NCBI GenBank assembly: GCA_030606765.1
Contig: JAUWFX010000007.1
Coordinates: 1 to 31,681 of the forward strand
From: Dehalococcoidia bacterium
GTDB lineage: Bacteria; Chloroflexota; Dehalococcoidia; GIF9; AB-539-J10
DNA: 31,681 bases
Direction of reading: 5' to 3'
Shown one piece after another: positions 1-7,448 of this stretch (the stretch's first letter is position 1; each line of letters starts with the position of its first letter). The notes beneath the pieces were generated by a model. The model made no database searches and was not told where the DNA came from. It saw only the letters and a program-made list of their open reading frames with translations. The position numbers and the translations under genes were made by a program.

Positions 1-1
1 A

Positions 2-751
2 GGTGGCAGTACACTGGGCAGTCATGACACGACCCTGGAGGATTTGGTGCTGCTGCAAGAGAAGCAGGTATCGGTAGTTGTAGTTCACGGTGGCGGGCAG
101 CACATTTCCGATTGGTTTTCGAAGATGGGTATTCCGACCAAGTTTGTGGATGGGTTGAGGGTGACTGATGACGAAGGTCTGAGAGTAGCAACCGCAGTGC
201 TGGCAGGACTGGTCAACAAAGAACTGGTGGCAGCTATCCAAGCTCTGGGAGGAAGAACAATAGGGCTAAGTGGCACCGACGGCAATTTGCTCCGGGCACG
301 CGTCAAGAGCCGTGAACTGGGATTTGTTGGTGAGATCGTGAAGGTCGACGCTACGCTACTGAACCTCCTGGTAAGAGAAGGATTCATGCCAGTGGTGGCA
401 CCGATATGCTCAGGCGCGGTCAATAGCGATATGATGTTGCTCAACGTCAACGGAGATGCTGTGGCGGGGGAAATTGCCGCGGCCACAGGCGCTGACAAGC
501 TTGTCTTCCTCACCGACGTTGATGGTATCCAAGATAAGTCAGGCAAGACCATACCCAGGCTCACCGCTGCCGAGGCAAGGAACTTGCTGTCCTCTGGCAC
601 AGCCTCGGGCGGAATGGTGCCCAAGGTAGAAGCGTGCCTCCGAGCACTGACACACGTGAGTGAGGCACGGATTATCAACGGCAGGGTATCTCACGCCCTG
701 CTCAGCGAAATTACGAATGGCGTCGGAGGTACTACCGTTGTCCCAGACTAA
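2..751 (+). CDS. argB: Acetylglutamate kinase (5' truncated by window edge)
   Basis: Phosphorylates N-acetylglutamate in the second step of arginine synthesis, in the cytoplasm. The reading frame is already open at base 2, where it encodes a GGSTLGSH segment (the start of the amino-acid-kinase fold), so about 20 N-terminal residues lie outside the window; the first internal ATG at 44 is not the real start. Visible family features are VVHGGG (nucleotide/substrate loop), a GLRVTDDEGL segment, GLSGTDGNLL, and the C-terminal GTASGGMVPKVEACL segment typical of ArgB. About 249 residues are visible, which fits a family of roughly 260-300. It ends in TAA and overlaps the start of argD by 14 bp, so the two are probably translationally coupled. 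Identification is secure. Confidence 0.95.
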   Translation, partial: GGSTLGSHDTTLEDLVLLQEKQVSVVVVHGGGQHISDWFSKMGIPTKFVDGLRVTDDEGLRVATAVLAGLVNKELVAAIQALGGRTIGLSGTDGNLLRARVKSRELGFVGEIVKVDATLLNLLVREGFMPVVAPICSGAVNSDMMLLNVNGDAVAGEIAAATGADKLVFLTDVDGIQDKSGKTIPRLTAAEARNLLSSGTASGGMVPKVEACLRALTHVSEARIINGRVSHALLSEITNGVGGTTVVPD

Positions 752-1934
752 CTGGCCTGAGCTGGAGCAGAAACTGTTTCTCAGCACCTTCAAGCGTTTC
801 CCTGTTACCCTAGTTCGAGGCCAGGGTACTCAAGTGTGGGACGACCAAGGCAGGGAATACCTTGACCTTGTTGGCGGCTGGGCGGTAAATTGTCTGGGGC
901 ATTGCCCTCCAGTAGTAGTTCAGGCCTTGGAAAGGCAGGCCAGAAAGCTAATTCACACTTCAAACCAGTTCTATACCGTTCCCCAGATAGAGCTGGCACA
1001 GCTCCTCGTGGAAAACAGCAGTCTCCATAAGGTCTTCCTCTGCAACAGCGGTGCAGAAGCCAACGAAGGAGCAGTCAAACTGGCACGTAGATATGGGAAG
1101 CTTAATCTCAATGGCGCCTACGAGATCATAACTGCCAACGGGTCCTTCCACGGGCGGACACTGGCAATGACTGCTGCGACGGGGCAACACAAGTTCCAGG
1201 AGGCATATGCCCCCTTGCCAGGTGGCTTCGTCCACGTTGAATTCAACGATGTAGAAGCGATTAAGGAGGCTGCCACAGCCCAGACTTGCGCTGTAATGCT
1301 AGAACCCATACAGGGTGAAGGTGGGGTCAACATTCCCAGCCCGGACTACCTTGAGAAAGTGCAATACTGGTGCCGTCAGAATGGAATTCTGTTAATTCTT
1401 GATGAAATCCAGACGGGCATTGGTCGAACCGGAACCCTCTTCGCCTATGAGCAGTATGGGGTCGAGCCAGACATAATGACTTTGGCAAAGGGACTGGGCA
1501 GTGGTGTACCCATCGGCGCTCTCTTAGCCAGAGAAAAGGTCTCCCTTTTTTCCCCGGGCGAGCACGGCTCTACCTTTGGTGGCAACCCACTGGTCTGCTC
1601 CGCCGCTCATGCCACTCTGAAATACATCATTGATAACGACATACCTGGAAAGGTTAAGCGAGTAGGGAATTATTTTATGACCAAATTAGAAAGCCTGAAG
1701 CGGCAGTTTGATTTTATCACTGAGCTAAGAGGACGGGGACTTCTGATAGTTTTGGAATTCGACCAGGAAATCGCCGGGAAGTTGGTACTGGCTTGTATTA
1801 CCAGAGGCTTATTGGTTAACGAAGTGAAACCAAATGTTCTGCGCTTTATGCCTCCCCTTATCATCACCGAAAAGGCGGTGGACAAGGCGATAGGCATTTT
1901 AGAGGATGTGTTAGGGAAAATTGCGAAACGCTAA
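738..1934 (+). CDS. argD: Acetylornithine aminotransferase
   Basis: PLP-dependent class III aminotransferase that makes N-acetylornithine from N-acetylglutamate semialdehyde. I chose the TTG at 738 because a GGAGGT Shine-Dalgarno sits at 725-730, 7 nt upstream. The in-frame ATG at 717 has no ribosome site and the one at 660 lies deep inside argB. From the TTG the protein is 398 aa, the normal size. Motifs: NSGAEANEGAVKLAR (PLP phosphate loop), GSFHGRT, the LDEIQTGIGRTG strand with the cofactor Asp near residue 222, and TLAKGLGSG with the Schiff-base Lys near residue 251. It sits between argB and argG on the same strand. A related succinylornithine or GABA aminotransferase role is unlikely in this context. 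Confidence 0.94.
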   Translation: MSQTNWPELEQKLFLSTFKRFPVTLVRGQGTQVWDDQGREYLDLVGGWAVNCLGHCPPVVVQALERQARKLIHTSNQFYTVPQIELAQLLVENSSLHKVFLCNSGAEANEGAVKLARRYGKLNLNGAYEIITANGSFHGRTLAMTAATGQHKFQEAYAPLPGGFVHVEFNDVEAIKEAATAQTCAVMLEPIQGEGGVNIPSPDYLEKVQYWCRQNGILLILDEIQTGIGRTGTLFAYEQYGVEPDIMTLAKGLGSGVPIGALLAREKVSLFSPGEHGSTFGGNPLVCSAAHATLKYIIDNDIPGKVKRVGNYFMTKLESLKRQFDFITELRGRGLLIVLEFDQEIAGKLVLACITRGLLVNEVKPNVLRFMPPLIITEKAVDKAIGILEDVLGKIAKR

Positions 1935-1981
1935 ACAATCTGGAGTACAGATATTAGGACTTCTCCGGAGGAGGTTATGAT

Positions 1982-3184
1982 ATGTCAGATAAGGTAGTAT
2001 TGGCCTACAGCGGCGGTCTGGATACTTCCGTGGCGATAAAATGGCTTGAAGAAAGCTATAGCTCGAAAGTCATCACCCTCACCGTGGATATAGGCAATGT
2101 GCCTGATTTTGAGGCTATTAGACAAAAAGCGCTCAAAGTCGGAGCCATAAAAGCGCTGGTAGTCGACGCCAAGGAGACCTTTATCGAGTCGTTTGTTTTT
2201 CCCGCCCTCCAAGCCGATGCCGTTTATGAAGGGCAGTATCCCTTAGCCACAGCCCTGGGCCGTCCTCTAATCGCCCGACTTCTGGTGGAAACAGCTAAGA
2301 AGGAAGGGGCAACAGTGGTAGCTCACGGCTGCACCGGCAAGGGCAATGACCAGGTGAGGATTGATGTAGGCGTAGCCGCTTTAGCCCCCGATCTAAAGGT
2401 AATAGCTCCAGCTCGGGCATGGAATATGACCCGGGAGCAAACAATTGAATATGCCCAGGCCCACAATATTCCTGTCCCTATCACCAAGGCTAGTCCCTAT
2501 TCCATCGACGAGAACCTGTGGGGCAGGAGTATTGAATGCGGCGTGCTGGAACACGCCTGGAACGAGCCACCCGAGGATGTCTTCCTGTGGACAAAGTCGC
2601 CTGAAAAAACACCGGCTCGGCCTGCTTATCTGGAGATTGGCTTTGACCACGGGATACCGGTAAGCCTTGATGGCCAAAAGTTAGACGGCGTCGCCCTTGT
2701 CCAGAAGGTTCATGACCTAGCTGGCCAGCATGGTATAGGACGGATTGACCACATTGAAAATAGACTTGTGGGCATAAAATCAAGGGAGGTTTATGAGGCG
2801 CCAACCGCCGTAGTCCTGCTGAAAGCTCACCAGGCCCTGGAAGACCTGGTGCTGGCCAAGGAACAGCTCCGCTTCAAGGCAAAGGTGGCCGCTGAGTATG
2901 CCGACCTCATCTACAATGGGCTGTGGTTTACAGGTATGCGCCGGGACTTAGCCGCCTATGTGGAAAGCACACAAAGGTACGTCACCGGCACCATAAAGGT
3001 AAAGCTTTTCAAAGGTAACTGCCAGATAGTGGGTAGAAAGTCGCCCTACTCCCTTTATGACTACAGCCTGGCTACTTACGACAAGGGCGATGCCTTTGAC
3101 CAGAGTGCCTCCCCTGGCTTCATCCACATCTGGGGCCTGCCGGCGAGAACCCAGGCCAAGGTGCAGCCAGAACCACACGAATGA
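1982..3184 (+). CDS. argG: Argininosuccinate synthase
   Basis: Condenses citrulline and aspartate with ATP to argininosuccinate. The start ATG at 1982 follows a strong GGAGGAGG site (1967-1974) by 7 nt; a nearby ATG at 1977 is out of frame. The N-terminus carries the PP-loop AYSGGLDTSVA at residues 8-18. Further family segments are EGQYPLATALGRPLIA, AHGCTGKGNDQVR and KASPYSIDENLWGRS. At 400 aa it is full length. It begins 47 bp after argD, consistent with one argBDG transcript. The usual next gene, argH, is absent: the R1 repeat begins 10 bp after the stop and an unrelated gene on the opposite strand follows. Confidence 0.97.
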   Translation: MSDKVVLAYSGGLDTSVAIKWLEESYSSKVITLTVDIGNVPDFEAIRQKALKVGAIKALVVDAKETFIESFVFPALQADAVYEGQYPLATALGRPLIARLLVETAKKEGATVVAHGCTGKGNDQVRIDVGVAALAPDLKVIAPARAWNMTREQTIEYAQAHNIPVPITKASPYSIDENLWGRSIECGVLEHAWNEPPEDVFLWTKSPEKTPARPAYLEIGFDHGIPVSLDGQKLDGVALVQKVHDLAGQHGIGRIDHIENRLVGIKSREVYEAPTAVVLLKAHQALEDLVLAKEQLRFKAKVAAEYADLIYNGLWFTGMRRDLAAYVESTQRYVTGTIKVKLFKGNCQIVGRKSPYSLYDYSLATYDKGDAFDQSASPGFIHIWGLPARTQAKVQPEPHE

Positions 3185-3194
3185 CGATAGCTTC

Positions 3195-3257
3195 GTATTC
3201 TGGGAACACAATACCTGATTTGTAGTAGGCCTAATCGGTATGGTGTCCTTGGAATTC
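3195..3257 (+). repeat. R1 palindromic repeat, copy 1
   Basis: Near-full copy starting GTATTCTGGG and ending GGAATTC. It begins 10 bp after the argG stop and its right end overlaps the stop codon (3256-3258) of the minus-strand gene that follows, so it fills the whole convergent gap. Confidence 0.9.
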
Positions 3258-3897
3258 AGTAAGCGACAGTGAATCGTTCGCGAATGTGTTGCGGATGCTC
3301 CAGTTCATTGAGCATGGCGACGGCGTAGTCCTGCGTGGAGATTTTGCTTTCTCCCTCTTTGTTCTTAAGAAGCTGGTCTTTCCCAACCCGGTAATGCCCC
3401 GTCCTCTCTCCGGGGGCGATCGAGGCTGGCGGGCTCAAGAATGTCCACTCAAGTTCCTTTTCTTTCTTTAGCATGTAAAGTGTTTCTCTGGTTGCCAGCA
3501 CTCCTTTTTTCACCTGCTCCGGGAAACTCGCCGTATCCAAAAGCTGCACGCCAGGGGCGACTTCAAGAGTTCCCGCCCCACCGACAACCAGCAGTCTTTT
3601 GATTCCGGACTTCTTGACCCCGCTGATAATCGCCTTATAACCCTTGATTTGCTCATTGTAGATATCGGGATTGCTCCAGCCAGGATTGTAGGCACTTATG
3701 ACCGCGTCATGACCTTTCACGAGTTCGTCGGCCTTATCTTTAAGGATGTCCGCTTTCACAACGGTAAGGCTTGGGTTCTGCACGGTTATCTTCTCAGGAT
3801 GGCGCACGATTGCAGTTACCTTATGACCCCGCGCCAGGGCTTCATCGCGAATGAATGCCCCAATCTGTCCGCTTGCTCCGATGATTGCTATTCTCAT
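3256..3897 (-). CDS. NAD(P)-binding Rossmann protein, NADH-flavin-reductase-like
   Basis: Short atypical SDR of 213 aa. The N-terminus MRIAIIGASGQIGAFI is a classic nucleotide-binding GxxGxxG fold, followed by ARGHKVTAIVRHPEKI and VKGHDAVISAYNPG. This pattern fits the COG2910 group (putative NADH-flavin reductases, NmrA-like proteins), cytoplasmic, substrate unknown. A GGAGG site at 3906-3910 lies 8 nt before the ATG. The stop codon lies inside the right end of R1 copy 1 and the upstream leader runs into R3 copy A and R1 copy 2, so this gene is a single-gene module between two R1 copies. Confidence 0.8.
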   Translation of the reverse strand: MRIAIIGASGQIGAFIRDEALARGHKVTAIVRHPEKITVQNPSLTVVKADILKDKADELVKGHDAVISAYNPGWSNPDIYNEQIKGYKAIISGVKKSGIKRLLVVGGAGTLEVAPGVQLLDTASFPEQVKKGVLATRETLYMLKKEKELEWTFLSPPASIAPGERTGHYRVGKDQLLKNKEGESKISTQDYAVAMLNELEHPQHIRERFTVAY

Positions 3898-3904
3898 AAA
3901 TGTA

Positions 3905-4012
3905 ACCTCCCTTTACGCTTCGAAAGTTATTTCCCATCCCTCGCTTCCGGTTCTTCGCACTCGTGTAGGTTTCCTCACGCTGGATTTACCTGTACCTATT
4001 ATACAACATTTG
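3905..4012 (+). repeat. R3 dispersed repeat, copy A
   Basis: Begins CTCCCTTTACGCTT and runs through GGTTTCCTCACGCTGGAT to TATACAACATTTGGAT. It closely matches 23185-23328 in the same orientation and partly 29858-29938. It passes directly into R1 copy 2 at a shared GGATTC. On the minus strand its left edge supplies the Shine-Dalgarno of the gene at 3256-3897. Confidence 0.75.
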
Positions 4013-4074
4013 GATTCTGGGGAAATAATACCTGACTTGTAGTAGGTCTAATTGGTATGGTGCCCCTGGAATTC
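4012..4074 (+). repeat. R1 palindromic repeat, copy 2
   Basis: Starts GGATTCTGGGG and ends CCTGGAATTC. The right end lies 1 nt from the stop codon of the minus-strand hydrolase gene at 4076. The left end is fused to R3 copy A. Confidence 0.88.
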
Positions 4075-4075
4075 G

Positions 4076-4828
4076 TTAAGAGTCATCCTCGCACCATCCG
4101 ATAACATCGGTTGACCAGACGGTGCCGATGGCTTTTTCTAATACCGCCTGGCGTGGATCGGGTATATCCAGCAGCGTCCGCAGGATGCGGTCGTCAAATT
4201 GGTTTAGGAACGGGCATCGTTTACGCAGTGAGAGCATGGTAGTTCTTGCTCCGCCATAGACCAGATAGTCGAGTGACCGGGCATGAGACTCGATATGCTC
4301 CCGCACGTGACCGCAAACCCGGCCCAGAAACTGCTCTATCTGGTTTTCCCGGTGTCGGGCAAACCGTGCCTGCGAGGAGCCGCCCTTCTTGTGGCGGGCG
4401 TGCACCAGGCCTGTTCCCGTCTTGCTATCTATGAGCTCTGTGCCCCGACAGATGCCAATGCTGTATGCTCCCAGGCGGACCAGGACCAGAGCGATAAGGA
4501 AGTCATGACTGAGAAGGGAACGCAACAGCCCAGCATCATAGCCGTCGGTGATATATTCTTCTGCAATCGGGAATGGGGGCAGGACCACGTACATTTGCGG
4601 CGGGCTCCAGAAAAACGCCGCTCCCATTCTCGAGCCGGCAATAGTCTCAGCCACGCCTGGCGGTATGGCAGTTGCGGCAAACACCTTTCCCAGCAGATTT
4701 TCCATTCTGGCTTGAGGCGTGCCCTGCGGGAGATATAACGATATCGCCTTGCCTTCGGTCAAAGCCAGCTCGTCCAGGAAGCCAAGCATCTTCGACCTGC
4801 CGAGACAAAACCTCTTTGATACAAACAT
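4076..4828 (-). CDS. Vms1/VLRF1-type peptidyl-tRNA hydrolase (eRF1-like release factor)
   Basis: 250 aa if started at the outer ATG (4828). An internal ATG at 4789 has a better AGGT site 5 nt upstream and would give 237 aa. The diagnostic segment is KKGGSSQARFARHRENQ at about residues 147-163. It matches the catalytic loop of bacterial and archaeal VLRF1 proteins (Vms1/ANKZF1 relatives), in which a conserved Gln (here Q153) replaces the GGQ of eRF1. Known VLRF1 proteins cleave the nascent chain from tRNA on stalled large ribosomal subunits. The gene lies 30 bp downstream of mutS2 on the same strand, which supports a ribosome-rescue role. Family assignment is from motif recognition, not a profile search. 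Confidence 0.72.
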   Translation of the reverse strand: MFVSKRFCLGRSKMLGFLDELALTEGKAISLYLPQGTPQARMENLLGKVFAATAIPPGVAETIAGSRMGAAFFWSPPQMYVVLPPFPIAEEYITDGYDAGLLRSLLSHDFLIALVLVRLGAYSIGICRGTELIDSKTGTGLVHARHKKGGSSQARFARHRENQIEQFLGRVCGHVREHIESHARSLDYLVYGGARTTMLSLRKRCPFLNQFDDRILRTLLDIPDPRQAVLEKAIGTVWSTDVIGWCEDDS

Positions 4829-4858
4829 AATATCAATGGCTCAAACGAAATACTCTGG

Positions 4859-7246
4859 CTACATGCTGACTATGGTAACGCCGTCGCCGCCCTCGCCTTG
4901 TTCCCCGGGCCGGAAAGACGTGACCAGCGGATGAGAGACCAGAATCTCCCTGACAATCTGACGCACGGTGCCCGTGCCGATACCGTGAATGATGCGGACC
5001 CGGCTCAAGCCGCATAAAGACGCTTCGTTAAGGTAGTCTTCCAGCGCCGGCTCGACCTCCTCAGCCCTCTTTCCCCGCAGGTCAAGCTCGAGAGAGACCC
5101 TGGGCTTGCGCATCTCCTTCCTTATCAGGGCGCTGCCCGTCTTCACCACGCCAGTTGATGATATCCTCTTCTCCACGCTGTCCAGCCTGAGGGTCATCTT
5201 CACTTTCCCGGCCTGGACTTCGACGAGCCCACGTTCTTCAGATACTGATAATACGGCCGCTGGCACGCCAGCCTCTTTCAGCCAGACGGTATCACCTGCG
5301 GTGATTGGACCTGCCCCGGCTTCTGTTTCGTCTATCCCAACCGCCGGTCTGGCCTGCCATACCCCGGCATCCAACCGCTCCTGTGCCTCGGCTAACGCCT
5401 TTTTCGCCTGCTCGATTCTTTCCCGGGATTTTTCCTTGCGCAACTCCGCTGCTGCCTCACGAATTTTCATCTGTAGTTCGGCAGCCTCGCGAACTACCTG
5501 GTCACGGGCCTCCTTGATGATTTTTCGCTTCTCCTCTTCTAACTGGCGGAGCCTGTTTTTCAAGTCAGCCTCGTTCTGTTCCGCTTCATTCAGTTCCTTC
5601 TCCAGGCTGTGACGAAGCGACTCAGCATTCTTCTGCTCGGTCACCAGATGGGTAAGCAAAGCCTCAATCTCCTGGGCGCCCTTGGAAAGCATATGCCGGG
5701 CACGGGCGACAATCTCCGCAGGCAGTCCCAGGCGGGATGCTGTAGCCAGCGCATTGCTGCCGCCCGGGATACCCACTGTCAGGTGATAGGTGGGTGCCAT
5801 CGTAACGGGGTCAACATCCAGAGCCGCATTTTCCATGCCGCCGGTAGCGTGAGCCAGTGCCTTTAATTCGGCGTAGTGAGTGGTGGCTACGGCCATCGTT
5901 CCCTGTGATAGAAAATTAAGCAGGATAGCGCGGCCGAGAGCCGAACCTTCGCCCGGGTCGGTGTTGGTGCCCAGTTCGTCTAACAGCACCAAGCTCTGCG
6001 CCGTGGCGTTATTGATAATGTGCACGATGTTGCCTATGTGCCAGCTGAAGGTGGAAAGGGTCTGCTCGATGCTCTGCTCATCACCGATGTCGGCATATAC
6101 GCCGTCATAAACGGGGATGCGGCTTTCTGCCTGAGCCGGAATGGGTAAGCCAGCTTGCGCCATCAGGCTGAGAAGTCCTATCGTCTTGAGAGCGACCGTC
6201 TTACCACCGGTATTGGGCCCGGTAATGACCAGGACGGAGAAGTCCCGGCCAATCTCGACCGATAGCGGCACTGCCTTCTTTTTCAGCAGCGGATGCCTGG
6301 CTTCGACCAGCCTGAGCACACCACCCGGTTCATGCCCCTCTGCCTTAGCGCTTCTATCAGCAGCCACGATAATAGGCTCGGTGGCTTTGGCTTCCCTGGC
6401 ATATCTGGCCTTAGCCAGCGCCAGGTCAATCTCAGCAATCAGCTCAATGTTACGTGAAATTTCACTTTCGAATGCCCCGACTTCAGCACTGAGTGTTCTC
6501 AGTATTCTTTCTATTTCGTCCTTCTCTTCGGCAACCAGCTCGCGCAGTTCATTCTGCACGTCCGTAGTTGTCCAGGGCTCAATAAACACAGTGGCTTCGG
6601 TATTGGAGACGTCGTGGACAATGCCCTTTATCTGCCGGCGACATTCCACCTTGACGGGAATTACATACCGGCCTGCCCGCTCGGTCACAATGGGCTCCTG
6701 GATTATTTTCCGCCATCTGGGTGAGGTGATTATGGCTTGCAGGTGAGTAAGCAGTTCCTGGCGCACTTCTCGCATTCTATGCCTCACCGACGCCAGTTTA
6801 GGTGAAGCAGTGTCCAGCATGTCGCCGGTCGGACTTAAGCAGCCGTCAATATCCTTTTTAAGCTGGCCCAGTGCCACAATGTCCTTAGCCAGACCGCTGA
6901 GTAACGGGAGTTCACCCGGCAGATTCATCAGGTGGCTTTTCAGCCTGTGGACAGCGCCCAGCGTCTTTTGAATTTCCAGCAGAGATTTAGGGTCCAGGAT
7001 TTTGCCGCGTGCCGCCATCTTCACCATTTCCCGAATATCAACAACTTCGCCGATATGGGTATCTGGACTGAGTGACAGCAAACGGCGCGCCTCAGCCGAC
7101 TGTCTGAGCCGCATGCGGACCTCTTCCTCATTCGAGAGGGGAGCAAGGTCGAGTGCAAGCCCACGGCTGGCGGGAAACGAAGTAAAGCCGGCCAGTATCG
7201 CCCTTATCTTGTGAAATTCCAGCAGTTCTAAGCCCCTGTCGCCCAA
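4859..7246 (-). CDS. mutS2: MutS2 family ATPase/endonuclease (ribosome-collision factor)
   Basis: 795 aa, normal length. The start is TTG (7246) with GGAAGG 5 nt upstream and a MutS2-like N-terminus LELLEFHKIRAILAG. Domains in order: MutS-like core and clamp helices (about 1-330); ATPase with Walker A GPNTGGKT at 343-350 and Walker B LVLLDELGTNTDPGEG near 420; a long charged coiled coil (about 530-640) rich in Glu, Lys and Arg; a KOW-like linker (ITAGDTVWLKEAG); and a C-terminal Smr domain (about 720-795) with LDLRGKR and HGIGTGTVR. It lacks the mismatch-recognition domain of MutS. MutS2 was long linked to suppression of recombination; work in Bacillus shows it senses and splits collided ribosomes. 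It precedes a VLRF1-type hydrolase by 30 bp. Confidence 0.95.
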   Translation of the reverse strand: MGDRGLELLEFHKIRAILAGFTSFPASRGLALDLAPLSNEEEVRMRLRQSAEARRLLSLSPDTHIGEVVDIREMVKMAARGKILDPKSLLEIQKTLGAVHRLKSHLMNLPGELPLLSGLAKDIVALGQLKKDIDGCLSPTGDMLDTASPKLASVRHRMREVRQELLTHLQAIITSPRWRKIIQEPIVTERAGRYVIPVKVECRRQIKGIVHDVSNTEATVFIEPWTTTDVQNELRELVAEEKDEIERILRTLSAEVGAFESEISRNIELIAEIDLALAKARYAREAKATEPIIVAADRSAKAEGHEPGGVLRLVEARHPLLKKKAVPLSVEIGRDFSVLVITGPNTGGKTVALKTIGLLSLMAQAGLPIPAQAESRIPVYDGVYADIGDEQSIEQTLSTFSWHIGNIVHIINNATAQSLVLLDELGTNTDPGEGSALGRAILLNFLSQGTMAVATTHYAELKALAHATGGMENAALDVDPVTMAPTYHLTVGIPGGSNALATASRLGLPAEIVARARHMLSKGAQEIEALLTHLVTEQKNAESLRHSLEKELNEAEQNEADLKNRLRQLEEEKRKIIKEARDQVVREAAELQMKIREAAAELRKEKSRERIEQAKKALAEAQERLDAGVWQARPAVGIDETEAGAGPITAGDTVWLKEAGVPAAVLSVSEERGLVEVQAGKVKMTLRLDSVEKRISSTGVVKTGSALIRKEMRKPRVSLELDLRGKRAEEVEPALEDYLNEASLCGLSRVRIIHGIGTGTVRQIVREILVSHPLVTSFRPGEQGEGGDGVTIVSM

Positions 7247-7351
7247 GGTAACCTTCCCGAGTCGCCTATACTCTAATCGCCATATCAGTCAGCGAATAGT
7301 ATAAAGCAATCACCTCAATTTTCAAAAAATCGGCTTCCCCAGCCATGGAGT

Positions 7352-7381
7352 GAGCCTGATTGGTATGGATCCCTCGGATTC
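7352..7381 (+). repeat. R1 repeat, copy 3 (right-half remnant)
   Basis: Only the right half is recognisable: AGCCTGATTGGTATGG, then a diverged CCCTCGGATTCC. The left arm is missing. It lies between the mutS2 start and the promoter of the acyl-CoA synthetase gene. Confidence 0.65.
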
Positions 7382-7383
7382 CA

Positions 7384-7413
7384 TTGACAAGAAATAAGAA
7401 AGTGGCTCATAAT
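7384..7413 (+). promoter_or_regulatory. Sigma70-like promoter of the acyl-CoA synthetase gene
   Basis: TTGACA at 7384-7389 and CATAAT at 7408-7413, 18 bp apart. It begins 2 bp after the R1 remnant and about 35 bp before the ATG at 7449. The consensus -35 makes this a strong candidate. Confidence 0.6.
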
Positions 7414-7448
7414 CTTACTTTAAACTCGTCAAGTTTTGGGGGGAGACA

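Noticed and set aside
85..678. Minus-strand frame of 197 aa across argB
   Set aside because: It is a shadow of argB with no recognisable domain.
5106..6746. Plus-strand frames of 168 and 201 aa inside mutS2
   Set aside because: Low-complexity Ser/Ala-rich translations opposite the conserved mutS2 frame.
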